The position numbers and the translations under genes are program-made. This document shows, one piece after another, positions 33,110-42,785 of a stretch of DNA of 64,000 nt. The stretch is taken from NCBI RefSeq assembly GCF_014898055.3, contig NW_023605305.1:115664734-115728733 (forward strand), in the 5' to 3' direction. The stretch's first letter is position 1. Each line of letters opens with the position of its first letter. The notes beneath the pieces are model-generated. The model searched no databases. It was not told the DNA's origin and was given only the letters and a program-made list of their open reading frames with translations. Source of the DNA: Talpa occidentalis (taxonomy: Eukaryota > Chordata > Mammalia > Eulipotyphla > Talpidae).

Positions 33110-36100
33110 ATGAGAACCTTTTCCTCTGGGGACAATCTTAGGGTCAGGGAGAAGGCAGAGGAGGCAGGGCCGGGCGGAGCCCTGAGCCTGGGGGAGCTGG
33201 AGCTGAAGGAGGAATGGCAGGACGAGGAATTCCCCAGGTGAGGAAGCTGGGTGGGAGGGGGTGGGGGCAGCAGGGCAGGGGTGGTAAATTAGGACTTGAA
33301 GGGAAGGTGGGGGAAAGAAAGTCCGGGGCACCCCACCGGGGTGGGCATAGGGGATTGTTGATGCCTGACTTGAGGCCGTTAGCCTGGATTTCTGCCCGCT
33401 GTGAGCTCTTCCCTCCAGGTTGCTTCCCGAAGAGGCGGGCCCTTCTGAAGATCCTAACAGCGATTCGCAGGCAGGTAGGAAAATCAGAACATAGGCCTCA
33501 AGTTCCCGATCCCAGTCCTGGGAAGGGTCATGGCACCCCTGTCCCTGTGGGCGCTACTACTGCTCCCCCAGATGGCCCCTGTGTTGGTCCCCCCTTCCTC
33601 AGCATCCCCCACACTGTCGCCCCCAGCACAGGAACACTCACGTCTTTTCTTTCTCTCGCCCCCTCGGGCCAGGTACCCCCAGCACGTTGGCCCTGGGTGG
33701 CCAGCGCCCCATGCGGAAGCGACTTTCTGCCCCAGAGATGCTGCTGAACCTGACCGAGGGGCCTGGAGCCCGCGGAGCCTCCCCCACCTCCTTTGAGCCT
33801 CCCTCCCCTGACGGCAGCTCCGACCTGGAGGTGGACGAGCTGGAGACCCCTTCCGACTCAGAGCAGCTGGACAGCGGACATGAATTTGAGTGGGAAGGTG
33901 GGAGAGAAACCTGGAGACTGAGCTGCTGGAGGCCAGGGTTGAGGGCCTCAGGACGGACTGGGTGGAACTGAAGTTAGGCCTGAAGTTAGATGGGACCAAG
34001 AGGTAGAGTCGGCAAAGTAGATTTCTTGAGAACGGAGAGGTTTGCCGGTCGTGTGTGAGAGTAGTCGGTAGAGGCGGGGGCTAAAAAGCCCCCTTTTTAA
34101 AAAAAATTAATTTTTTTTAATGTAAAAGAGCTGGGGTACAGGCCAAGGGTGTGGGGCAGGGAGAGGATTCCCCAGACACAGAGTGGGGAGTAGAACAGGC
34201 AGATTAGCTGAAATCCACTGCTGAGGGGAGCCGCAAGCGACAGGAGAGGTCTGCTGCGCCATGTGGGTAGTTCCCTGCCTGGGGATCGAACTCGTGCTGC
34301 AGTGGCTGTGGACAGCCTCATAGGTTATGTCTTAACCCCTGCACCACCAGGGAGGCCCTGCAGCCTGAACTCTTGTATGCATAAATAAATAAATCTTCAA
34401 AAAAAAAAAGGTATGACACTAGCTAGAGTTAGCACAGATGCCCAGGTTGAGGGCTCACCCACAAGACTGCCCCCCACCCCACTTCAGACACCAGGGGTCA
34501 GAGGGTCACCTCCACTTCCCACCTACTGACTGGCTGTAAGTCAGAGGTTCCCACTACCCCCTGCTCAGATGTGATCATTTTCTAGAACTGCGCACAGAAC
34601 CCAGGAAAATAGTTCACAGGTTTAGAAGAAGCTGCAACTCGGGAACGGCCGGAAAGCAGAGCCGCACAGGGTGCGTGGTGGGGAGCCGGGGTGGGCCGTG
34701 ATCGCCATCCTGGACGCTCACGGAAGCCTCTCAGTTAGGGCCTTATTCTGCAGGCCGCTGGGTTGATTCACTGGCACTTAGTGAATCTAGTCTCCTCCAA
34801 CCCTCTAAAATCACATGGCTGGTTTCCCTGGCAACCAGACACCCATCTTGGGGAACTTTGCAATTATCACCTCATTAGCAAACTCATCAAAAAGGAGATA
34901 GGGAGAGAGGAGGTAGAGAGTGGGTGCTTACACTGGGGCCTGGTGACTTAGAGACGACAGAAGCCCAGACCGGAGCAGCCACCCTGGGCACTAGGCCTGG
35001 AGCTGGGAGACGAATCTGGGTCAGAGGCGCACTGGGGAGTCATCCCCACGATGCAGCTGAAGACGCGGGAATAGGTGAGCTTGTCCACAGAAAAGTGTGG
35101 AAACAAATATCTGAGAATAACTGATACTGGAAGGGCCACACGCCTCACACGGCCCAAGGTCACTTCAAGGTGACTGTCTAGTGAAAAGGTGAGGATAATG
35201 AGTCACGGCATAGAGAAACCAGCCAGAGGCATGGGCAAAATTAAGGACTAAGAGGTTAGAGAATAAACTCCAGGAATCTGGGGGAGGTCCAAGACCCTGA
35301 GATGTGACTAAAGTTATGGAGGGGGGAGGTGGAGGCTGGGAATAAAGTGGGAAGAGGGCCCAGTGGTCTGTGGTGGAGGATTTTTTTTTTTTTTTTTTTA
35401 CGTAGAAGAGCTGGGGTGCAGGCCACAGGTAGGGGGGGCGAGAGGACTCACCAGAGACAGAGTGGGGAGCAGAACAGGTGGAGAGGTCTGCTGCGCCCTG
35501 TGGGTCACCTCCCTGGCCAGGGATCCAGCTCAGATCCTATCAGTGACAACACTGAGACTTAACCCCTGGGCCACCCGGGAGGCCCTATGGTAGAAGAACA
35601 TTGAGGCATCTGTGGTGGGTGTGGTGCGATAACCCACATCTGAAGAGGTGTGAGCCTGCACCTCTGAATCATACACAGTGTTGTAAACCATCCAAAGTGA
35701 GAATAGCTGGTATCGAAATGCTGAGAAAAGGCGCTGAAAGGTGTGTCTTCTGCCTGGCCGACGCGTCCTCACCCTCTCTTGCAGATGACCTCCCCCGGGC
35801 CGAGGGGCTGGGGGCCAGCGAGGCAGCGGAAAGGCTGGGCCGGGGCTGCATGTGGGACGTTGCCGGGGCAGATGGGCGTCGCTGGAGGGTGTTCCGAACA
35901 GGACAGCAGGAGCAGCGGGTGGACATGACCGTCATCGAGCCCTACAAGAAGGTCCTGTCTCACGGAGGTAACAGCACGGCTGCGAGGCGTAAACACTGTG
36001 ATTTCTTGAATGAGACACCTAAGCTGGAAATGCAGCTACTGGGTTCAGACTCCGTCCTGCAGCTCGCGGAGAGCCGGGGCAGGCGGTCTGTCAGCACACG

Positions 36101-38340
36101 CCTGAGGCAGTGGATTTCCCCTTCCTTCCTCCAGGTTACCATGGCGACGGCCTCAATGCCGTCATCCTCTTTGCTTCCTGTTACCTGCCCAGCAGCAGCA
36201 TCCCCAACTACACCTACGTCATGGAGCACTTGTTCAGGTGAGCGGGCCGGCGGGCTCCGGGGCGCGCGCGGGAAGGGAGAGAAGCGCCTCTGCCGGGGTC
36301 AGCGTCTGAGTGAAGCCTACGGTCGCCTCCCTCTGGGGCCCTCCACACCAGAAACAGGCCTTCTCTGGCAATTTCCTCCCCAGGTATATGGTGGGAACCC
36401 TGGAGCTGCTAGTGGCCGAAAATTACCTGCTTGTCCACTTGAGCGGAGGCACCAGCCGGGCCCAAGTGCCCCCCCTCAGCTGGATCCGCCAGTGTTACCG
36501 CACGCTGGACCGGCGGTGAGCGCCGAGGCGAGGGCACCAGCGCCTTGACCGTTTGCTTCTCCATCCTTCATTCTTCCTCCATCTAGTCCTTCCTCTCCGC
36601 CCTCCACAAGCCTCTCCACAGGGCCGGGAAATCTAGTTTCAGATCTTTCCCATTTACTGGTTGTGTGACCCTGAACAAGTCACTTAGTCCTTCTGGAACT
36701 CAGTTTCCCCATCTGTAAAGAGGCCATGGGGATGGCCTTTGCCTCTGGGTATCTGTGGGGCTCAGGGAAGTCACCAGCCCCGGACGCCCCTTCTTGCTCT
36801 CAGTCCTGCGGTGACGTCACCTTCCGCACCCCCGTCTTTCCTCCTCTGCCTTCCTCCCCGCCGCTGGGGCCTCTTCTCCGATGAGCCTTTTTCCCTCCTC
36901 CTTCCCCCACCTTCCCTTTACTCACTTTTCTCCTCTTGCTCTTTTTTCCACTTGGCGCTTTAATTATTTATGTTTGCGTAGAAGAGCTGGGGTGCAGGCC
37001 AGAGGTGCAGGGGGTGAGAGGATTCCCCAGACACGGAGTGGGGAGCGCAACAGGTGGATCCACTGAAATCCACTGCTGAGGGAGCAGCGGGGAGACAGGA
37101 GAGGTCTGTTGCGCCATGTGGGTAGCTCCCTGGCTGGATCGAGCTCATGCCACGGTGGCGAGAGTGCTGAGACTTAACCCCTGCGCCACCAGGGAGCCCC
37201 ACTTGGGGCTTTATAAATAGTCCTCCCCATGGAGGCATGGGGACGAGTAGTGGAGGGGTGTGTGCAGGGTAGGGCTAGGCCAGGCTGACGGATTCCTGGA
37301 GCAGAATGTCCCAAAAATAAGGACCATGAAGGGCTAAGCAAAGTGGATGAAGCTGAGACTGTGCTTAATGGAATGGGGACCGGACCCAGCGCCAGAGAAA
37401 TCCGGAAATGAGACACGTGAAGGACGTTCAAGTGCAGAAGCTAGCTCCACCCGATCACCAGGCTTGAAGGTGCAAGAAGAAACAGAGCGACCCCATATTC
37501 TTCCTCAGGCTCCGGAAAAACCTTCGCGCCCTGGTGGTCGTCCACGCGACTTGGTACGTGAAGGCCTTCCTGGCGCTGCTCCGGCCCTTCATCAGGTACG
37601 CGCTCTGGGGAGAGCAGGCTCGTCCCTGCTCCCCGTTCTCAAAACCAAGATTCAGGCTCCTGGCCCCAACCTTCCTCTCTCTGCCCCCAACCACCCTCCC
37701 TCGCCACAGTCCCCGTCAGGGTCTCAGGAGCCCTGGCCCTGAGTAAGCATGGGGGTGCATCCTCTCTTTGCAGCTCCAAGTTCACGCGAAAGATCCGTTT
37801 CCTGAACAGCCTGGGGGAGCTGGCCCAGCTCGTCTCCTTGGACCAGGTCCACATCCCCGACGTGGTCAGGCAGTGAGTGCTGAGCCGAGGGCGAGGGTTT
37901 TGGGGTGGACAGGCAGCCCCCACTCTCCTGATGCCTGGGGAGGAGCACAAAGGAACTGCGCCAGAGGCCTCACTTTTAGATGCTTCAGTGTACCCGGGAA
38001 GCCGCCACCCAAGCGAAGGCGGGACGGACACCACCGCCCCACACGCGTGTGGGTGGACACAGGCCCACGGCGTCGGGCTGGCAGCAGACAGCACAGGCTG
38101 CACAGGCGACTCAGGCCAGCCCTAGGGATGGGGGCACGATGCTGGCAGTGGAGAAGAGAGCACCTAGCAGGGCAGGGACTGGGCCCAGAGGACCCTAAGT
38201 GATGACCCCCTTCAGCACCCGCTCTGCTGGCTCTTCCAGTCCACCTGTGCCCAGACCAAGGGACACCCCAGCTGCCCTCTACCGCACCCCTCTTGCCCTC
38301 TAGGCTGGACCATGATGCCCACAACTCAGGAGGGACCTAG
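33110..38340 (+). CDS. BNIPL: BNIP2-like BCH-domain protein BNIPL, 9 coding exons, 349 aa
   Basis: Coding exons: 33110-33237, 33419-33474, 33673-33897, 35785-35967, 36135-36237, 36384-36515, 37509-37595, 37774-37872, 38304-38340. The total is 349 residues (human 357). The ATG at 33110 is chosen because the human first coding exon aligns from there through VREKAEE to [21 protein letters not shown] is a cytoplasmic relative of BNIP2. The C-terminal half (about residues 190-349) is the BCH domain, a CRAL-TRIO-like fold, seen as [40 protein letters not shown] and [20 protein letters not shown]. The family binds BNIP2 and Cdc42GAP and can promote apoptosis. The acidic N-terminal half carries RKRLSAPE and [20 protein letters not shown]. 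The last exon codes for only 11 residues plus part of a codon. MENT starts directly downstream. Confidence 0.96.
34094..34359 (-). mobile_element. tRNA-derived SINE, subfamily A, copy 10
   Basis: Reversed copy in BNIPL intron 3, head CACCACCAGGGAGGCCC. Its outer (head) side joins a forward SINE tail (next entry). Confidence 0.87.
34364..34410 (+). mobile_element. SINE subfamily A tail fragment, forward
   Basis: CTTGTATGCATAAATAAATA followed by AATCTTC and an A11 run is exactly the 3' end of a family A element in forward orientation, without its head and body. It abuts the head of the reversed copy 10. Confidence 0.75.
35381..35585 (-). mobile_element. tRNA-derived SINE, subfamily A, copy 11
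   Basis: Reversed copy with a T17 run. About 50 bases of the middle (the GATTTCAGT/CTGCTCCCC part) are deleted, so it is about 205 bp. It ends 200 bases before BNIPL exon 4. Confidence 0.85.
35597..35705 (+). repeat. Old retroelement 3' end, copy 2
   Basis: Shares GAAGAGGTGTGAGC, CACCTCTGAATCATACAC and GTGTTGTAAACCAT with 22880-22998, in the same orientation. It ends about 80 bases before BNIPL exon 4. Confidence 0.5.
36628..36790 (+). repeat. MIR
   Basis: One of the clearest MIR copies in the window (TTACTGGTTGTGTGACCCTG, AACAAGTCACTTAGTCCTTC, CTCAGTTTCCCCATCTGTAA). In BNIPL intron 6. Confidence 0.85.
36959..37200 (-). mobile_element. tRNA-derived SINE, subfamily A, copy 12
   Basis: Reversed copy in BNIPL intron 6; the T tract has shrunk (CTTTAATTATTTATG) and the head reads CCACCAGGGAGCCCC. 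The flanks CTTGGCGCTTTA (left) and CTTGGGGCTTTA (right) are a probable 12-bp target-site duplication with one mismatch. Confidence 0.87.
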
Positions 38341-38825
38341 CAGGGCCTGGAGTGAGGCGCCTGAGAGCCCAGCAGACGCCGCCTGCCTGCGCCAACCCCA
38401 AGCACCTGTGCTGCTTGTAACCTCCTGTCTTCACGCCAGCGGGGCCCTCCTCCTGGACCCCTGTTCAGGCCAGGCTCTGAGTCTGGAAGCCGAGGTGCTG
38501 GGGATGTCCATGTCAGCGGTCAGGGTGCAGGGAGCAGGGCTTCGTGTGGGAAGGTGCATGAACCTTCCAGAACCTTCATCTCGGGGGTCTCCTTTTCCTT
38601 CTCTGCATCTAGGGCTGAGGGCCTTCCCCTCTGGGTGTTGCAGGTCTGCAGGGGGTGGCAGAGCGCAGGGTTTCTCTGAGGCGGGGAGCCCGCCTTCTGG
38701 GGCCGGGAGTCAGCGCCCGAATTCTTGAAGAGCCCCCCATTCCCTTCTTCCTTCTGGGTGGCGTCTGTTGCCGGGGAGCCGGGCGGGGGCGCCTCGCGGC
38801 CTGTGTGTGTGCCCCGATTCCGCTT
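38341..38825 (+). other. BNIPL: BNIPL 3' UTR
   Basis: About 0.5 kb from the BNIPL stop to its poly(A) signal. GC-rich towards the end and free of recognisable repeats. Confidence 0.65.
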
Positions 38826-38831
38826 AATAAA
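38826..38831 (+). terminator. BNIPL: BNIPL poly(A) signal
   Basis: AATAAA 486 bases after the BNIPL stop and 181 bases before the MENT ATG. Confidence 0.8.
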
Positions 38832-38839
38832 CTGCCGTG

Positions 38840-39350
38840 AGCGAACCGAGCGCGCCGAGGACGTGCCCTGCTTTCCCGGCCCCTTCGGGCGCGGCCTCCT
38901 GGGGTTCGGGCCGGAGCCGGGGCTGGGGGAGAGGCGAGGCGCGCGCCCCGCCCCGCGCGCGGCTCTAACGAGCGGGGGTTAGCGGAGAAGGGCCTGCTCG
39001 CCGCCGGCCCCATGGTCCCCGCCGCCTGCGCGCTGCTCGGGGCCCTGCTGCTGAGCCTGGGGGCCCGGGCGGCGGGGGCCCACGCCCACGGCGCCACCCG
39101 GTCGCCGCTGACCACGTTCCACCCCGCGGGCCCCGGCCGCAGCTACCGGACCGCCGGCCGCACGGTTTTCTCCCCGCGGCCCCGCGCTTCCCACAGGGCG
39201 AGCGTCACGATGGAGGACGAGGACGACGTGGGGGCCGCCGCCGACCGCCTGGCCGGCCCGGCCGCCGCCGAGCTCCTGGCCTCCACGGTGACCGGCGTGA
39301 GCCGCCTGCAGCCGGGCGAGGAGGACGAGACTCTGGAGGAGGGGGTCGTG
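38840..39350 (+). promoter_or_regulatory. MENT: MENT CpG-rich promoter and 5' exon
   Basis: CpG density rises sharply just after the BNIPL poly(A) signal and continues into the MENT coding exon. GGCGCGCGCCCCGCCCCGCG at about 38938 contains GC boxes. MENT transcription must start within the 180 bases after the BNIPL cleavage region or overlap it. Confidence 0.65.
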
Positions 39351-41193
39351 ATCAACGCCAGCAAGGGGGGCCCGACCAGCACGGCCGAGGGGCCCAGCTC
39401 CAGGTTCCCTGCCAACATCCAGGAGCCGGAAATCAGGGTCACCGCCAGCCTGCAGCCGTCCAGCGCCAAGGCGGGCCTGGACAGCACCACGCACACCCTG
39501 ACCACCGAGGGCACCACCCTCAGCCGCTGGACGACGGCCGGCTCCACCCCGAGCGGGTGGCCGGGGCTGTCGACCTCGCCCTCGGCCATGCCGGCGCCCG
39601 AGGACCTGCACCTGGTGCTCATGCCCTGGGGCCCGTGGCACTGCCACTGCAAGGCGGGCACCATGAGCCGGACCCGGGCCGGGAAGCTGCAGGGCCTGTC
39701 GGGGCGCCTGCGCGTGGGCGCGCTGAGCCAGCTGCGCACCGAGCACCGGCCCTGCACCTACGAGCAGTGCCCCTGCAACCGCCACCTCGAGGAGTGCCCG
39801 CTGGACAACGGGCCCTGCTCCGAGGCCAGCTGCACCACCACCACCACCAGCAGCAGCAGCAGCAGCAGGGCCCCCAGCACCACCACCAGCATGCCTCCCC
39901 TCAGCAGCAGACTCAGACCCATGCCCCGGCCCTTGGAGGCCCCCAGCCACGACTCTGCCCTTGACTTCTGGAAGCGGGTCAGGCTGGGGCTGGAGGATAT
40001 TTGGAACAGCCTCTCCTCAGTGTTCACAGAGATGCAGCCAGTAAGTGGCCAGGGGCGGGACCCTGCCCAGGGGCTGCCAGGCTGGTGTCCAGACCCTGTC
40101 GCTGACCGGCCTGCCTGCTCGCGGCTGCTCCTTTGGTTACTGACTCGAGAATGCGCGGACTTCACCTCACTGTCAGTCACTGGGCCCGCCTATTTCCCAA
40201 GCGACTGCCGGTGGGTTACCAGGCCACGTGTATTCCTGGTCATCAGATGGCTGTTGACCAGACTGTTCCGGCTATAGATACGCCGAGAATTCTTGTACAA
40301 TTAATGGATAGAGAAGATAGTAACCAGTTCATACTTTTCAGCTTATTAGCGCAGCTTAACAGGAACTGCAGCTCCTATTTTTTTTTAAGATTTATTTTAT
40401 TTATGCATACAAGAGCTGAGGTGTAGACCACAGGTGTGGGCGGTGAGATGACTCCCCAGAGACAGAGTGGGGAGCAGAACAGGTGGATCCACAGAAACAC
40501 ACTGCTGAGGGGAGCAGCGGGGAGACAGGAGAGGTCTGCTAAGCCATGTGGTTAGCTCCCTGGCCGGGGATCGAACTCGTGCTGCTGTGGCTGCGGATTG
40601 CTTCATAGTGCTGAGACCGAACCCCTGTGCCACCAGGGAGGCCCTGCAGTCGCTGTTTGAGGTGGCTTATGTGCAGGTGTGTGCACACACCTGGCCAGGG
40701 GTCACACTGCCTGGAGATGTTGACCCCACCTCACAGGTGAGGAAGCCAAGGTCCACAAAGCCAGTCAGTGGCAGTCACAGCAGGATTTGAGGCAGGTTTG
40801 CATGCCTGGTGTTGTGCTGTCAACAGCCGCTCTCCCCAGAACTGTCCCTGGGGTTATTCCCAGCAACCCAGGAATCGAGGAAGGATGGGCCTCTGCTTTC
40901 ACAAGAGCTGCCAAAGGTTCTGACGGACCTGATGAAACATTCTAATGACACTTGAGGAGAGGGGAACAGCAACACAATGCGCTCTCTGTCCTGGTGACAG
41001 CTTTGCCTTCTCCTCGTGTCCAGGGCCCTTACTCCATGTGAGGGCAGAAGTAGGGGGCAGCAGTGATCTCGTCGCGGGAAGGAGGGCTCGTGGGGAACTG
41101 GAGTGAGAAAGGACCAAAGTCCAGACGAGGTCATAATATTTCCCCTTCTCTCTATTTTGTTTCCTTACCCAGATAGACAGAAACCAGAGGTGA
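39012..41193 (+). CDS. MENT: MENT (C1orf56), secreted Cys-rich protein, 2 coding exons, 349 aa
   Basis: Exon 1 codes 39012-40040 (343 codons, phase 0, donor GTAAGT). Exon 2 codes 41173-41193 for IDRNQR and stop. The C-terminal EMQPIDRNQR is as I recall it in human MENT. Residues 1-23 are a signal peptide (MVPAACALLGALLLSLGARA then AGA), so the protein is predicted to be secreted. The middle third is Ser/Thr-rich and poorly conserved. The conserved core at about residues 197-275 contains DLHLVLMPWGPWHCHCKAGT, RLRVGALSQLRTEH and a cysteine cluster CTYEQCPCN...EECPLDNGPC. A Thr/Ser homopolymer tract follows, then the conserved end DFWKRVRLGLEDIWNSLSSV. MENT was named for methylation in normal thymocytes and is linked to cell proliferation; its molecular role is not known to me. 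The intron holds SINE copy 13 and a MIR. Confidence 0.95.
39833..39868 (+). repeat. MENT: (ACC)n(AGC)n coding microsatellite
   Basis: Five ACC codons then six AGC codons (the ACC run interrupted once) encode Thr and Ser runs within MENT. Trinucleotide, so length changes keep the reading frame. Confidence 0.85.
40378..40644 (-). mobile_element. tRNA-derived SINE, subfamily A, copy 13
   Basis: Near full-length reversed copy in the single MENT intron. Flanks CTGCAGCTCC (left) and CCTGCAGTCG (right) share CTGCAG, a possible short target-site duplication. Confidence 0.9.
40725..40800 (-). repeat. MIR fragment
   Basis: Reversed MIR-like sequence (CTCACAGGTGAGGAAGCCAA, CAAAGCCAGTCAGTGGCAGT, CAGGATTTGAGGCAGG) in the MENT intron. 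Confidence 0.65.
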
Positions 41194-41715
41194 CGTCCAC
41201 TCCATGTGCAAGAAAAGGTGCCAGCACCTCAGCCTCGCCTCCCCTTTTATTCCCAGCATCCACTGGGTATTTTTAGTATAAAAAAACAGAACTAGAAAAA
41301 ACATTGTTTGGTCTTGTGTCTTTTTACAGAGGCATCTGAGGGAGGAGAGACCACGAATCTCTTGAACCTTGAAAGTAAACTTCCAAGTATAGCTAGGCCG
41401 TGCCCTCCCCACCCCGGGTTTTCCCCAGAAAATCTTGATGGCCTCACCTTCCTCATTGCCACGGCTCTTCTTCAACAAGTATTTCTTTAAAGTCTTAAAA
41501 TCTCAGATAAATGCCAAGAGGCCAAGAACGAGGCATCTGGCCTTTAGAAGACAGCGGTGCCCCCCCTGCCTCCACACCCCCTGGCCTTCTCCCCCAGAAG
41601 GGCGGTGTTGACAAAAACCCCAGAGTCACTTTCTAGGAGTCACCTGACCCGCCACCTCCACCCTCTCCCCGACACGCGCCTGCAGTGAGCACAGTGCAAC
41701 TGTTTCGCTTAAACT
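41194..41715 (+). other. MENT: MENT 3' UTR and convergent junction
   Basis: MENT (+) and CDC42SE1 (-) converge here. No canonical AATAAA is seen on the plus strand. Variant signals TATAAA (41277-41282) and AATATA (41755 region) are possible; the second would make the two 3' ends overlap. Confidence 0.45.
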
Positions 41716-41721
41716 TTTATT
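41716..41721 (-). terminator. CDC42SE1: CDC42SE1 poly(A) signal
   Basis: TTTATT on the plus strand, AATAAA on the minus strand, 2.3 kb after the CDC42SE1 stop. Confidence 0.75.
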
Positions 41722-42621
41722 TGAAAAAAGTATTTAAAAGTCCAACAAATTTTGAATATAAATTATGACTCGAGCGCACTCCCCCGACTCGTGTCACAGC
41801 GAGGGCGGCACCCATGGCACCGGACCGCGCTGCAGGGGCGGCGGCGGAGGGGCGAGCACCGCGAAGAGCACGGGAGAGCCGTTCCTGGCGGCTGGAAGAC
41901 AGGCAAGGGCTCCTCTGGGGCCTGTCCTGCGAGCCCAGAGCTACTACCAGAGCAGCTTGTAGGGCTGGAACTGAGAGGAAACCGGGCACACGCCTCTAGG
42001 ACCCACCTCAGACCCTGACAAGTGAATGGCAGGAAACGCACTGAGATCTGAAAACAGAACCCCAGTCACCGCAGGTGGGGCCAGCTGGACGGTGGACTCG
42101 GCAGAGTGAGCCCCAGTCTCGTTCCCGACCCCCACTCCCCGCACGCTGGACGCTTCCTGTCCCAGAGCTGACGAGAGGCCCTCCTCTCAGCAGGTGAGAG
42201 CTCATCGCCCTGCTCTGCAGCTGCACCGCCCTGCAAGAGGGGCCAGGACCAGAAACACCTGCGAGAAACCAAAGTGCCTCGAGCCCCTGCGCCGCCTTGC
42301 TTTGCCCCCGAGAGCAGGTGTTTCAGCTGGAGGAGAAGGCCTGTTCACATGAAACTCCCTGAGTCTTATTTGAGTCTAGTTGTAGGGCAGGGCACAGAAA
42401 GAGTTTGAAATTCATGGAGAAGCTGGGGTGTCTCCAGCTCTAATGCTTTTCTCTCCACACATCCCCCATCACACCTCCCGGTGTGGCAAAGGCCCCTCCT
42501 CCAGAGACAAGCCCAGATGGGGGGGGAACCACCTGTCTCCGCCAGAGATAGGAACCCAGGCAAGCGCAGTGAGGAACGGGCCTGCTCTGTAAGGAGACCG
42601 AGTTCATCGTGAGTAACAGGA

Positions 42622-42652
42622 CGGGGTGGGGTGGGGTGGGGTGGGGTGGGGG
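42622..42652 (+). repeat. (GGGGT)n microsatellite
   Basis: GGGGT repeated about five times within the CDC42SE1 3' UTR; C-rich in the transcript strand. Confidence 0.85.
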
Positions 42653-42675
42653 CGGAATCAAGAGAAAGAGACCTG

Positions 42676-42785
42676 GAGCAGAGGCTCTCGACCGGGTGAT
42701 ATTTGGCAAGATCTGGGGACATTTTTGGTTGTCAGAACCAGGGCAGCCACCAAACACCCTAAAATGCACAGGCCAGTGTGCAGAG
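42676..42785 (+). mobile_element. MER20 remnant
   Basis: GAGGCTCTCGACCGGGTGAT, ATTTGGCAAGATCTGGGGAC, ATTTTTGGTTGTCAGAACCA, then CCTAAAATGCACAGG. The second MER20 in the window, in CDC42SE1 3' UTR. Confidence 0.7.

Noticed and set aside
39143..39950. Antisense frames of 204 and 323 codons opposite MENT exon 1
   Set aside because: They are shadows of the GC-rich MENT coding frame and have no splice or family support.
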